64,000 nucleotides of DNA. Origin: Mycobacterium shigaense (GTDB lineage: Bacteria; Actinomycetota; Actinomycetes; Mycobacteriales; Mycobacteriaceae). Numbering within the stretch: position 1 is the stretch's first letter; every line of letters starts with the position of its first letter. Made by a program: the position numbers and the translations under genes. Below are positions 8,125-17,005 of the stretch, one piece after another. The DNA lies in the NCBI RefSeq assembly GCF_002356315.1, contig NZ_AP018164.1, positions 4,464,001 through 4,528,000 on the forward strand, given 5' to 3'. The notes below the pieces were generated by a model. The model had not been told where the DNA came from. It ran no database searches and saw only the letters and a list, made by a program, of their open reading frames with translations.

Positions 8125-9774
8125 ATGTCTGACGGACCGTTGATTGTGCAATCCGACAAAACGGTGCTGCTCGAGGTGGACCACGAACTGGCGGGCGCGG
8201 CGCGTTCCGCCATCGCACCGTTCGCCGAGCTGGAACGCGCACCTGAACACGTGCACACCTACCGCATCACGCCGCTGGCGCTGTGGAATGCGCGCGCGGC
8301 CGGCCACGACGCCGAGCAGGTCGTCGACGCGCTGGTCAGCTTCTCCCGCTACGCGGTGCCGCAACCGCTGCTGGTCGACATCGTCGACACGATGGCCCGC
8401 TACGGCCGGCTGCAACTGGTCAAAAGCCCGGCGCACGGCCTGACCCTGGTGAGCCTTGATCGTGCGGTGCTCGAGGAGGTGCTGCGCAACAAGAAGATCG
8501 CACCGATGCTAGGCGCCCGGATCGACGACGACACCGTTATCGTGCACGGCAGTGAGCGCGGCCGGGTCAAGCAGATGCTACTCAAGATCGGTTGGCCCGC
8601 AGAGGATCTCGCCGGTTACGTCGACGGCGAGGCGCATCCGATCAGCCTGGAGCCCAACGGTTGGGAGCTCCGCGATTACCAGCGGCTGGCCACCGACTCG
8701 TTCTGGGCCGGTGGCTCCGGGGTGGTGGTGCTTCCGTGTGGTGCCGGCAAGACGTTGGTAGGCGCGGCCGCGATGGCGAAAGCCAGTGCGACGACGCTGA
8801 TCTTGGTCACCAACATCGTCGCCGCCCGGCAATGGAAACGCGAACTCATCGCGCGCACCTCGCTGACCGAAGAGGAGATCGGCGAATACTCCGGTGAACG
8901 CAAGGAGATTCGACCCGTCACCATCTCGACCTACCAGATGATCACCCGCCGCAGTAAGGGCGAATACACGCATCTGGAACTCTTCGACAGCCGCGACTGG
9001 GGGCTGATCGTCTACGACGAGGTGCACCTGCTGCCGGCGCCGGTGTTCCGGATGACCGCCGACTTGCAGTCCAAGCGGCGGCTCGGCCTGACCGCTACGC
9101 TGATCCGCGAAGACGGCCGCGAGGGAGACGTGTTCTCGCTGATCGGCCCGAAGCGATACGACGCGCCGTGGAAGGACATCGAGGCGCAGGGCTGGATCGC
9201 CCCGGCGGAGTGCGTCGAAGTTCGGGTCACAATGACCGACAACGAGCGGATGATCTACGCCACCTCCGAACCCGAAGAGCGCTACAAGCTGTGCTCGACG
9301 GTGCACACCAAAATCGCTGTGGTCAAGTCGATTCTGGCCAAGCATCCCGACGAGCAGACCCTGGTGATCGGCGCCTATCTCGACCAGCTCGACGAGCTCG
9401 GCGCCGAGCTGAATGCTCCGGTGATCCAGGGCTCTACCAAGACCAAGGAACGAGAGGCATTGTTCGACGCCTTCCGCACCGGCGAGATAACGACGCTGGT
9501 GGTGTCCAAGGTCGCCAACTTCTCCATCGACTTGCCGGAAGCCTCAGTGGCGGTTCAGGTTTCGGGTACCTTCGGCTCGCGTCAGGAGGAGGCGCAACGG
9601 CTCGGCCGATTGCTGCGGCCCAAGGCCGACGGCGGTGGCGCCGTCTTCTATTCCGTGGTGGCCCGCGACAGCCTGGACGCCGAATACGCCGCGCACCGGC
9701 AACGCTTTCTGGCCGAACAGGGCTATGGCTACGTCATCCGCGACGCCGACGACCTCCTGGGACCGGCGATCTAG
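8125..9774 (+). CDS. ercC3: DNA repair helicase XPB
   Basis: A 549-residue superfamily 2 helicase with 3'-5' activity in the family. Motif I PCGAGKTL, motif II YDEVHLLPA, motif III TATLIREDGREGD with the XPB-specific RED motif, and motif VI QRLGRLLRPK are all present. The N-terminal 130 residues form the damage-recognition-like domain. AAAGGAG lies 10 bases before the ATG. The protein ends LAEQGYGYVIRDADDLLGPAI, and a diverged copy of these last codons is found 8.6 kb downstream at 18398-18487. Confidence 0.96.
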   Translation: MSDGPLIVQSDKTVLLEVDHELAGAARSAIAPFAELERAPEHVHTYRITPLALWNARAAGHDAEQVVDALVSFSRYAVPQPLLVDIVDTMARYGRLQLVKSPAHGLTLVSLDRAVLEEVLRNKKIAPMLGARIDDDTVIVHGSERGRVKQMLLKIGWPAEDLAGYVDGEAHPISLEPNGWELRDYQRLATDSFWAGGSGVVVLPCGAGKTLVGAAAMAKASATTLILVTNIVAARQWKRELIARTSLTEEEIGEYSGERKEIRPVTISTYQMITRRSKGEYTHLELFDSRDWGLIVYDEVHLLPAPVFRMTADLQSKRRLGLTATLIREDGREGDVFSLIGPKRYDAPWKDIEAQGWIAPAECVEVRVTMTDNERMIYATSEPEERYKLCSTVHTKIAVVKSILAKHPDEQTLVIGAYLDQLDELGAELNAPVIQGSTKTKEREALFDAFRTGEITTLVVSKVANFSIDLPEASVAVQVSGTFGSRQEEAQRLGRLLRPKADGGGAVFYSVVARDSLDAEYAAHRQRFLAEQGYGYVIRDADDLLGPAI

Positions 9775-9823
9775 GGAGCGAAGCGATACTTCGGCGCCGG
9801 CTACGTTTGCGACCCCGGCAAAT

Positions 9824-9834
9824 CTGTATTACAG
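9824..9834 (+). promoter_or_regulatory. Probable GntR-type operator before the catabolic operon
   Basis: The 11-mer CTGTATTACAG is a perfect inverted repeat around a central T. It contains the GT-N1-AC core (TGTATTACA) typical of FadR-subfamily GntR operators. It ends 8 bases before the ATG of the GntR gene, so binding would block transcription or translation start. This suggests autoregulation and control of the whole downstream operon. Confidence 0.6.
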
Positions 9835-9842
9835 TTTGACAG

Positions 9843-10550
9843 ATGCAGGATCAGCCGGCCGCCATACCAGTGCCCATTCTGCGGACGACGTCGGCGACTG
9901 CGGTACGAGACGAGCTGGTCACGCTGATTCGGTCGGGGCACTTCGCGGTGGGAAATCGGCTGCCGGGGGAGATCGCCTTGGCTCGGTCGTTCGGCGTGTC
10001 TCGTCCGGTGCTCCGCGAAGCCCTCGGCGGGCTGCGTGCGGCAGGAATGATCGAGAGCCGTTCTGGGGCAGGGACATTCGTTACCAGTGCGACCGGCACC
10101 GACGCAGGGTTGTCCCTACTTGGTAGGACAACCTCAACCGAGTTCTTTGAGGTGCGATCGATGCTGGAAGTCCCAGGCGCCGGCCTGGCGGCAGAGCGCA
10201 GGAGCACTATGCAGCTAGATCAGCTGCTCGAATTAGCGGCAACCAACAACGAGGACGCCGACATCGTGACGTGGGTGCGCAACGACCTCCGATTTCACAC
10301 AGCGATCGCCGAGATGACCGGGAATTCACTGCACGTGCGATTGATCAGTCAGCTTCGCGAGCTTCAGTTCGAGCAGACAGTCAAGACAGCCAGACGGCTG
10401 GGCGGGCTGGGCGCGCCTATCGCTGAGCACGGGGCGATCGTTGACGCGATCGCCGCGGCGGACGCCGAAGGGGCCAAGACGGCAATGGCCGCACATTTAC
10501 GCGCGATCCAAGAACGCGCTCAAATCGCCCAAGCATACGGAGAACCATGA
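9843..10550 (+). CDS. FadR-family GntR transcriptional regulator
   Basis: A 235-residue regulator. Residues about 15-75 form a winged helix with LPGEIALARSFGVSRPVLREA, the standard GntR recognition region. The C-terminal helical FCD ligand-binding domain has the likely metal ligands Asp and His in NDLRFHTAIAEMTGN and further His residues in EHGAIVDAI and AAHLRAI. It overlaps the deacetylase gene by 4 bp (ATGA). As first gene of a catabolic operon it most likely responds to a pathway acid. Base composition is lower in GC than in xpb. Confidence 0.88.
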   Translation: MQDQPAAIPVPILRTTSATAVRDELVTLIRSGHFAVGNRLPGEIALARSFGVSRPVLREALGGLRAAGMIESRSGAGTFVTSATGTDAGLSLLGRTTSTEFFEVRSMLEVPGAGLAAERRSTMQLDQLLELAATNNEDADIVTWVRNDLRFHTAIAEMTGNSLHVRLISQLRELQFEQTVKTARRLGGLGAPIAEHGAIVDAIAAADAEGAKTAMAAHLRAIQERAQIAQAYGEP

Positions 10551-11452
10551 TGTCTGCGCTGCCCACCCACGGCCGCTTCGAGTACTCGGCAATAGTTGAT
10601 CGGCCGGACTTCTGCTGGCCGGACGGCAAACGCCTGGCCGTATATGTGGCCGTTAATGTAGAACACTTCTCGTACAACCAGGATGGGTTAGGTTTGTCTT
10701 ACTCGCCCGGACTCGATCACCCCAATACCTACAACTGGGCGTGGCGGGAGTACGGGAACAGAGTAGGCGGCTTCCGAATCGCAGATCTTCTCGACCAGTA
10801 TGGAATTGCACCGGCCGTGCTCCTGAACACCGACGCCTACGAGCATGCTCCAGCACTAATGGACCGATTCCGCGGACAAGGGGCCGAATTTGTTGCGCAT
10901 GGCCGCACGAACTCAATCCATCCAAACGGGCTAGATGAAGATGCCGAAAGAGCCATCATCGATGAAACCTATGCAAAGATCACACATTACGAGGAGCGCC
11001 CACCCCAAGGGTGGATGAGTCCCGGCGCCAATCCGAGCGCAATCACCGAGGATCTCTTGGCCGAGCGTGGGTTTCGATACACGTTGGATTGGCCGATGGA
11101 CGACCAACCAGTTTGGCTCAACACCCGTACCGGCCCACTTCTCAGCGTTCCTTACCCTCACGAAGTCAACGACGTACCGATGGTCGTCCTGCATCATGGC
11201 AGCGCGGACAGATTTGCCGATATGGTCGTCGCATCATTCGACGAGATGCGGCAACAATCCTTGAAACAGCCTCTTGTACTTGGCATCTCGATACATACTT
11301 TCATCGTCGGCCAGCCGTTCCGATTGCACTACTTCCGACGGGCATTGGAACATATACAGCGCCAACGAGAATCCGTGTGGTTCACCACACCCGGCGGAAT
11401 CGCCGATTACTACCGCACCCACGTCTGTCCGCCTCCGGATGCGGCGCGTTGA
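10547..11452 (+). CDS. Polysaccharide-deacetylase-fold hydrolase, PuuE (allantoinase)-like
   Basis: A 301-residue cytosolic NodB-fold protein. The N-terminus RFEYSAIVDRPDFCWPDGKRL, the VEHF strand, EFVAHGRTN, GWMSPGANPSAITEDLL and the late GISIHTFIVGQPFR follow the pattern of PuuE-like ring-opening amidohydrolases rather than secreted peptidoglycan deacetylases. There is no signal peptide. By family it could hydrolyse a cyclic ureide or amide or remove an N-acyl group. The substrate is unknown. It is the first enzyme of the operon and overlaps its neighbours on both sides. Confidence 0.75.
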   Translation: MMSALPTHGRFEYSAIVDRPDFCWPDGKRLAVYVAVNVEHFSYNQDGLGLSYSPGLDHPNTYNWAWREYGNRVGGFRIADLLDQYGIAPAVLLNTDAYEHAPALMDRFRGQGAEFVAHGRTNSIHPNGLDEDAERAIIDETYAKITHYEERPPQGWMSPGANPSAITEDLLAERGFRYTLDWPMDDQPVWLNTRTGPLLSVPYPHEVNDVPMVVLHHGSADRFADMVVASFDEMRQQSLKQPLVLGISIHTFIVGQPFRLHYFRRALEHIQRQRESVWFTTPGGIADYYRTHVCPPPDAAR

Positions 11453-11658
11453 TGAGTGACTACGACGCATCAGGATCCGCCAGCATCCGCCCGATCCTGC
11501 AAGAGCATGGTGTGATCGTCGATGACTCTGAAGCTGCCCGAATTAGCTCGACAATCCGATCCGTTCGCTCAACCGTGAATTCGATGATCAAAGACGAAAC
11601 AGCCCTGCTGGAGATCGGGCAGTTCCGGCAACTTCTCAGACGTGAGGCGAGTGCATGA
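11452..11658 (+). CDS. AtzG-like small subunit (DUF4089 type)
   Basis: A 68-residue helical protein. Size, sequence pattern (two helices with RPILQEHGVIVDDSEAARI at the N-terminus) and position directly before an AtzE-like amidase match AtzG/HpxX-type proteins. Those are GatC-like subunits needed by their amidase. Its ATG shares a base with the deacetylase stop and its end overlaps the amidase start by 4 bp, so equal expression of the two subunits is expected. Assignment rests on context as much as on sequence. Confidence 0.6.
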   Translation: MSDYDASGSASIRPILQEHGVIVDDSEAARISSTIRSVRSTVNSMIKDETALLEIGQFRQLLRREASA

Positions 11659-13070
11659 GCCGACAACCATTGACTGCCGTCGAAATCAGCGCCGGCCTGC
11701 GCTCCCGAACCCTAAACGCCACCGAGGTGGTCGAGTCTGCGATAGAAGCCAGCCAGCTAGCACAGCTGTCGACGAACTGTTTCGTTAGCCTCGACGAGCG
11801 AGGAGCGCGTCAAGTGGCAGCGCGGATAGATCACGTCATGAAAACGCCTACCCCGCAACCATTACCGCTAGCCGGCGTCCCCTATGCGTATAAGGACATG
11901 TTCACGCGTAACGGACAACCAGCCGGGCTAGGAGTGAGCCGTTCATCGCTACGAACCGCAGACGATGACACACCATGCCTCGACCAGCTCGATAGTGCAG
12001 GCGCAATCACGCTGGGCCGGCTCAACCTCGACCCCTACGGTTACTTGGCGACGGGCCTCAACACCCACCACGGCCACGTGCGCAATCCTTTCGACCCACT
12101 TCGCATTGCCGGTGGATCATCGAGCGGGTCGGCCGCAGTCGTCGCAAGCGGTGCGGTACCCATCGCGATCGGAAGCGACACCGGGGGGTCAGTCAGAATT
12201 CCCGCCGCTCTGTGTGGCGTGGTCGGTTTCAAACCCACATTTGGGCGCATATCGCGGCGGGGTGCAATCTCGTTGTCTCAGTCCCAAGACACCATCGGCA
12301 TCATCACTCGGACGGTGCAGGATGTAGCCCTCGCGCTAGCGGTGATGGCCGATCACGATCCGGCAGACCCGGCATCCATCAAATGCCGACCAATCCAGCC
12401 GCTGGGACAAATAGATACCAACCTGCACAACACGAGAATCGGCATCGACTCTGCCTACCTGCGTGATAAGTCAAGCCCAGACATAGTCACCAACATCGAA
12501 GCGTCCTGGGAGCTCTTGGAAACCATGGGTGCACAACTCGTCGAAGTGGATCTAAGCCCGCTTCGAGACTATGACCGAGCCGGATCACTACTGACCTGGT
12601 GTGAAGCAGCAGCGGTACACGGGGACCATTTCGGTAATGCCGCCAACGACTATCCCGCGGCAGTACGATCGCGGCTGCATCACGCGTTCGTCACCAGCAG
12701 CGCGGATCACGTGCGGGCCTTGTGCGCCCAGGGTGCTTCGCTTGCACGGTTCCTCGACACAGTCTTTGACGAATGTGATGTCCTCGCAACCAATACGACC
12801 TCGGACACCGCTCCTACCATCGCCGCCGCGACCGAAGATGCCGCGCAGACGACGGCACGTCTGCTGCGCACTACACGCCCGTTTAGTTTCCTCGGCCTCC
12901 CGGCCATCACTGTCCCAGCGGGCACCGATGCCGATGGCTTGCCCGTAGGGCTTCAACTTGCCGGAAGACCATTTGCCGACCAAACAGTCCTCACCGTGGC
13001 AGCCGCCTTCCAAAAGTGTGCGACCTCAATTTTTCCCACCCCCGCCCCTGTACTAGAAAGCACCCAATGA
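11655..13070 (+). CDS. Amidase-signature hydrolase, AtzE-like
   Basis: A 471-residue amidase-signature enzyme with the full catalytic triad. The lysine is in VPYAYKDMF, the cis-serine in GGSSSGSAAVVASGA, and the nucleophilic serine in GSDTGGSVRIPAALCG. AtzE-type members with a small AtzG subunit hydrolyse 1-carboxybiuret or related ureido acids, and HpxY acts in allantoin breakdown (established). The real substrate here is unknown. The start overlaps the AtzG-like gene and the stop overlaps the next gene. Confidence 0.82.
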   Translation: MSRQPLTAVEISAGLRSRTLNATEVVESAIEASQLAQLSTNCFVSLDERGARQVAARIDHVMKTPTPQPLPLAGVPYAYKDMFTRNGQPAGLGVSRSSLRTADDDTPCLDQLDSAGAITLGRLNLDPYGYLATGLNTHHGHVRNPFDPLRIAGGSSSGSAAVVASGAVPIAIGSDTGGSVRIPAALCGVVGFKPTFGRISRRGAISLSQSQDTIGIITRTVQDVALALAVMADHDPADPASIKCRPIQPLGQIDTNLHNTRIGIDSAYLRDKSSPDIVTNIEASWELLETMGAQLVEVDLSPLRDYDRAGSLLTWCEAAAVHGDHFGNAANDYPAAVRSRLHHAFVTSSADHVRALCAQGASLARFLDTVFDECDVLATNTTSDTAPTIAAATEDAAQTTARLLRTTRPFSFLGLPAITVPAGTDADGLPVGLQLAGRPFADQTVLTVAAAFQKCATSIFPTPAPVLESTQ

Positions 13071-13894
13071 CTCCCTCCGTCACCACCCCGAATCCCATCC
13101 GCGTCGGAATCGTAGGGCTCGGACCTGTCGGCAGCGTCGTGGCTCGAGCTCTCGACAAAGGCATCCCCGGCTACCGTCTATCCGCGATCAGCGCCCGGCG
13201 CACCAACCTCGCTGAAGACTTCTCCCGAACGCTTACCTCAGCAGTCCCCGTCGTGGATGCCGACCAGATCGAACCCTGCTCTGACCTCGTGATCGAATGC
13301 GCGCCGGCACCCCTGTTCACCACGATCGCCACACCAACTATCGAGGCAGGAAAACATCTTGTCGTCCTGAGTTCTAGTGCACTGCTCGAACATTGGAACC
13401 TGGTTGAGCGCGCTCACCAAACCGAGGCCGTTATCAGCGTGCCCTCTGGAGCGATCGCGGGATTGGACGCAGTCCAGGCGGCAGCTCGTGGCACCATCTT
13501 CGAAATCACGATGACCACGCGCAAACCGATCGCAAGCTTGATCGGCGCCCCCTACCTGCGCGGTCGCGACGACGAGCTGCGCTCATTGCGTGAACCGGTG
13601 CTGCTTTTCGAGGGAAACGCTCGCCAAGCGGCCACCGGCTTCCCGGCCAATCTCAATGTCGCCGTGGCGCTTTCCCTCGCCGGGATCGGACCGGACAAGA
13701 CCACCTTGCGCGTGTGGGCCGACCCTACAGTTGACCGCAATACCCATATCGTGGACATGCGCTCGGATTCCGCTGATCTACACATCCGCATTGCAAACAT
13801 CCCCACCGAGAACCCCAAAACAGGCCGGATCACCGCGCAAAGCGTGGTAGCCCACCTCGCTAAAACAGCGGCCACGCTGCGCCTGGCAACCTAG
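13067..13894 (+). CDS. L-aspartate dehydrogenase-like NAD(P)-dependent enzyme
   Basis: A 275-residue protein. A Rossmann motif GIVGLGPVGSVVARAL is followed by VPSGAIAGLDAVQAA, GFPANLNVAVALSLAGIGPD and RVWADP, the signature set of the aspartate dehydrogenase family (DUF108 plus NAD-binding domain). The family interconverts aspartate and iminosuccinate/oxaloacetate. The ATG at 13067 overlaps the amidase stop (ATGA). In this operon it probably processes the amino acid released by the upstream hydrolases (inference). Confidence 0.8.
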   Translation: MTPSVTTPNPIRVGIVGLGPVGSVVARALDKGIPGYRLSAISARRTNLAEDFSRTLTSAVPVVDADQIEPCSDLVIECAPAPLFTTIATPTIEAGKHLVVLSSSALLEHWNLVERAHQTEAVISVPSGAIAGLDAVQAAARGTIFEITMTTRKPIASLIGAPYLRGRDDELRSLREPVLLFEGNARQAATGFPANLNVAVALSLAGIGPDKTTLRVWADPTVDRNTHIVDMRSDSADLHIRIANIPTENPKTGRITAQSVVAHLAKTAATLRLAT

Positions 13895-13918
13895 TCCTCC
13901 GATTATTGAAGGCATATT

Positions 13919-14704
13919 ATGGATTTCGGAATAACCGATAAGGTCGCCCTTGTCACCGGTGCCGGAGGCGGACTCGGCGGAGCCATCGCATTGGCGCTGG
14001 CGCGTGAAGGTGTCCGCGTACTCGGCGCCGACCGCAACGCTGAATCTCTTACCGCAGTTTCGGAGTCGATAAGCGATGAGAAGCTTGACTTCACTCCGAT
14101 AGTCGTTGACTTCACTGACGCTACAAGCTTGTCCGAGATGCTCGCTGACCTGCCGCATCGGTACGGCGATGTAGACATTCTGGTCAACAACACCGGCGGT
14201 CCTCCGCCGATAGCGGCCACCGAGATCGCCAGCACCGACTGGAACACCTGGTTCAATGCTCTGATCATCCCGGTCGTTACCACCACCGCCTCCGTACTAC
14301 CTGCGATGCGGCGCCGCCGGTGGGGCCGCATCATCACCAGCACATCGTCAGGAATCACGTGCCCAATTCCCAACCTCGCACTATCGAACTCCTTGCGCGC
14401 ATCCCTGGCAGCGTGGTCAAAGACTCTTGCCGCAGAGATTGGTCGCGACGGCGTCACCAGCAATATTGTTGTCCCGGGTCGTATCGCTACTGGCCGAATC
14501 ACCGCGCTTGACGAAGCCAAAGCAGCCCGTGACGGCACCACGGTCGAACACGTCGCCGCGGCAAGTACCGCCGCCATTCCCCTCGGTCGTTATGGGAATC
14601 CCGCCGAATATGGTGCCGTCGTGGCCTTTTTGGCCAGCGTTCGCGCCTCTTACATCACAGGATCCATCATCCGCGTCGACGGTGGACTCATTCCCAGTAT
14701 CTGA
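13919..14704 (+). CDS. SDR-family oxidoreductase with altered catalytic residues
   Basis: A 261-residue short-chain dehydrogenase. The cofactor site TGAGGGLGGAIA and the NNTGG motif are clear. In the catalytic region the usual Tyr-x3-Lys is not present. The sequence reads NLALSNSLRASLAAWSKTLA, with Ser and Arg at the expected Tyr and Lys positions. A subfamily with this substitution exists among enzymes annotated as 3-oxoacyl-ACP reductases, so this may be a natural variant rather than decay. It lies 24 bp after the dehydrogenase gene in the same operon. Confidence 0.82.
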   Translation: MDFGITDKVALVTGAGGGLGGAIALALAREGVRVLGADRNAESLTAVSESISDEKLDFTPIVVDFTDATSLSEMLADLPHRYGDVDILVNNTGGPPPIAATEIASTDWNTWFNALIIPVVTTTASVLPAMRRRRWGRIITSTSSGITCPIPNLALSNSLRASLAAWSKTLAAEIGRDGVTSNIVVPGRIATGRITALDEAKAARDGTTVEHVAAASTAAIPLGRYGNPAEYGAVVAFLASVRASYITGSIIRVDGGLIPSI

Positions 14705-14741
14705 CCGACCATTCCCGAATCATGGAAGGACCTACTCATCG

Positions 14742-15416
14742 ATGAACACCACCGCTGAACAACGCGAAACCATCCGAACACGGTTCTTGGCAATCGATAC
14801 GTCGAACGTGGGTGATGTCCTCGACGAATTCGGTTACCACGACCAAGGTCTCGACCCCGCGCTAGGCGCGCTAGCCGGAGACTCTCTTGCCGGATGGGCA
14901 TTCACCATTTCCGGTGCGATGTTGCCCTACACAGGCGATGGCGACCCCACCAAAATGGCGGCATGCGCCGACATATCCCCGGGTGACATCTCCGTATGGT
15001 CGGGAGCAGGCGTTGGTATCTGCTACTTCGGAGAACTCATTGCCCTCGGCATGGCAGAACGCGGTGCTGTCGGAGCAATCGTCGACGGAGGCGTACGTGA
15101 TCTCAAATGGCTACGCAAACACGACTTTCCCGTGTTTGGTCGCTACCGATCGCCCATTCAATCCATCCGACGATGGAAAGTCACCCACTACAACCAACCC
15201 GTCTACCTGCCCGGGGCAACCACCCATCACGTCACCGTGAACCCTGGTGACTTCATTCACGCTGACGCCGACGGCGCCTTAGTCATCCCGGCAGAGCTGA
15301 TCGACCGCGTACTTGTGCGCGCCGAGGAGCTCACCAGAACCGAAGTGCTTGTGCGGCAAGCAATCTCCGAAGGCTCCTCTCTGCAGGAGTGCCTCGCCAG
15401 ATTCGGACATGTTTGA
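14742..15416 (+). CDS. RraA-like / HMG-CHA aldolase-family protein
   Basis: A 224-residue protein of the RraA/4-hydroxy-4-methyl-2-oxoglutarate aldolase fold. The family signature GAIVDGGVRDLKWLRK with the conserved Gly-Gly and Arg-Asp is present, as are NVGDVLDEFG near the start and the TVNPGDFIHADADGALVIP strand. Members cleave oxo-hydroxy acids and often decarboxylate oxaloacetate. Next to an aspartate-dehydrogenase-like gene an oxaloacetate or related C4-C6 oxo-acid substrate is attractive (inference). AGGACC lies before the ATG. Confidence 0.82.
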   Translation: MNTTAEQRETIRTRFLAIDTSNVGDVLDEFGYHDQGLDPALGALAGDSLAGWAFTISGAMLPYTGDGDPTKMAACADISPGDISVWSGAGVGICYFGELIALGMAERGAVGAIVDGGVRDLKWLRKHDFPVFGRYRSPIQSIRRWKVTHYNQPVYLPGATTHHVTVNPGDFIHADADGALVIPAELIDRVLVRAEELTRTEVLVRQAISEGSSLQECLARFGHV

Positions 15417-15628
15417 TGCATCGCGAGTCCGGCCTTAAAGCATTGTGGCGTCTCATAATCGGTCACCCCGACTAACCAGCATCGGTAGGAGTTGCCCCAA
15501 AGCGGCGTACTGCCGATCGCAACAATGGCGATCGCCCACGCCTCGGCCCACCTCGCTCACGTAGTACCAGTCACATCGCCAGCAGACCGTCAGCGCCCGA
15601 CGGTCAGAACCTCAAACGGATTACAACC

Positions 15629-16339
15629 ATGATCCCCTCAAAACCGGCAATCCTCCTCCTACACGGGCTCACCGGAAACCCCGGGATATTCGGTGAGCTG
15701 CCCGAACACCTATCGCGGCTCGGCTACCTTTGCTCAACACCAACACTGCCCGGTCACGGCACGGTCCTTGACGATATGTACGGCACCACGTGGGACGACT
15801 GGCTCGCTAAAGCTCAAAGTGCTGCATCAGAGGCGCTTGACAGATCAAAATCTCTGGTTGTGATCGGCCTCTCGCTGGGCGCCACTCTCGCTCTAACACT
15901 TGCCACGCCGTTGCAAGAACACATCCTCGGCCTCGTACTGATCAACCCACTCATTTGCCCCGCACCAGATTTAAAACAGCAGCTTCGAGAGGCGGCTGCC
16001 GAGGGCGAGACGCTGCTTGCGCCTTTCGGCGGAGATATCAAGGATCCCCACGTTTCTGCCACGGACTACGGTGCCGTTCCCATTGAGTCCTTCCTCTCAG
16101 CGCTCGACGCTGTCGACGAAGTTCAGCCCTCACTATCCGCGATCAAGATCCCCACTCTCATCCTGGCAAGCCGCAACGACGACGTTCTCGACGCGACTGC
16201 TGCAGCAGAACATCTTTCCGCAACGATGCCGGACACGTCGGCCGTCCTTCTCGACAAAGGAGGGCATCTCGCGCCGATCGACTATGACAAGGACGAAGTA
16301 GCCTCTGCCATAAGCACTTTTATTCGCGGACTGATATAG
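15629..16339 (+). CDS. Alpha/beta hydrolase, carboxylesterase type
   Basis: A 236-residue soluble hydrolase. HGLTGNPG forms the oxyanion region, GLSLGA carries the nucleophilic serine, and the acid (ASRNDDV) and histidine (KGGHLAP) complete the triad. It resembles short Est30-like carboxylesterases and has no signal peptide. A 212-bp gap separates it from the operon, so it may have its own promoter. It is the last intact gene of the island before the IS element and has the same lower GC content. Confidence 0.82.
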   Translation: MIPSKPAILLLHGLTGNPGIFGELPEHLSRLGYLCSTPTLPGHGTVLDDMYGTTWDDWLAKAQSAASEALDRSKSLVVIGLSLGATLALTLATPLQEHILGLVLINPLICPAPDLKQQLREAAAEGETLLAPFGGDIKDPHVSATDYGAVPIESFLSALDAVDEVQPSLSAIKIPTLILASRNDDVLDATAAAEHLSATMPDTSAVLLDKGGHLAPIDYDKDEVASAISTFIRGLI

Positions 16340-16626
16340 CAGCGCATAGCCGTCTGTTGTTGCGGCTTTCAAGGACAGCAGTCCGGCCTCCTAGTCCGAA
16401 TCCTGCTTGCTGCCGACTAGTCCAGTGAACGAACCGCAGAATTCAATTGCCGTCGCTGCGAGTTCGCAGCCAAATTTCGTAACTGTATAGACCTTCGCAC
16501 AAGACGTGTTCCGATGGGACAGCTGGAATTGAGAAGCGTTCTTGTAAAAGTAGATTCACAATGAGAGTATGAAAGATGTTATCTTGCAACACAATTCATA
16601 AGCAGCATTAATCGGCAGGGGCAAAG
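16340..16626. other. AT-rich spacer between hydrolase and IS element
   Basis: About 290 bases that are clearly AT-richer than the rest of the window. On the minus strand, about 50 codons stay open and end in a stop near 16392, but no start codon or ribosome-binding site is present. I could not assign that stretch to a family. It may be the remains of a gene cut before the IS arrived. No promoter or hairpin was recognised. Confidence 0.4.
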
Positions 16627-16696
16627 GGGTCTGCTGCACGAATAGGTGACACCTGAGATGGCTTGCCCAGCGTGGGCAGGCTGGGAGGATGTCACC

Positions 16697-17005
16697 ATGG
16701 CACGGCCCTATCCCCGCGAGTTCCGCGACGACGTGGTGCGCGTGGCCCGCAACCGCGACGACGGTGTGACGCTTGAGCAGATCGCCGCCGATTTCGGGGT
16801 GCATCCGATCACGTTGTCGAAGTGGCTGCGCCAGGCCGATGTGGACGATGGCTCCAAGCCCGGCAGGACCACCACCGATTCGGTAGAGCTACGAGAGGCG
16901 CGTCGGCGGATCAAGCTGCTCGAGCAGGAGAACGAGGTACTACGCCGGGCCGCGGCGTATCTGTCGCAGTCCAACCTGCCGGGAAAAGGCTCTACCCGCT
17001 CGTGA
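16697..17005 (+). CDS. IS3-family transposase OrfA
   Basis: A 102-residue protein with a helix-turn-helix (about 1-50: PYPREFRDDVVRVAR, LEQIAADFGVHPITLSKWLR) followed by a leucine-zipper-like helix RRIKLLEQENEVLRRAAAYL. It binds the terminal repeats and dimerises. At codons 95-97 the heptamer GGGAAAA (16981-16987) is in the phase G_GGA_AAA, a standard -1 slippery site that leads into orfB, so OrfA and a fused OrfAB transposase are both expected. Confidence 0.9.
   Translation: MARPYPREFRDDVVRVARNRDDGVTLEQIAADFGVHPITLSKWLRQADVDDGSKPGRTTTDSVELREARRRIKLLEQENEVLRRAAAYLSQSNLPGKGSTRS

Noticed and set aside
5795..8242. Open minus-strand frame of 815 codons across the helicase-associated gene and the start of xpb
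   Set aside because: It is low-complexity Arg/Gly/Gln-rich sequence antisense to a conserved gene.
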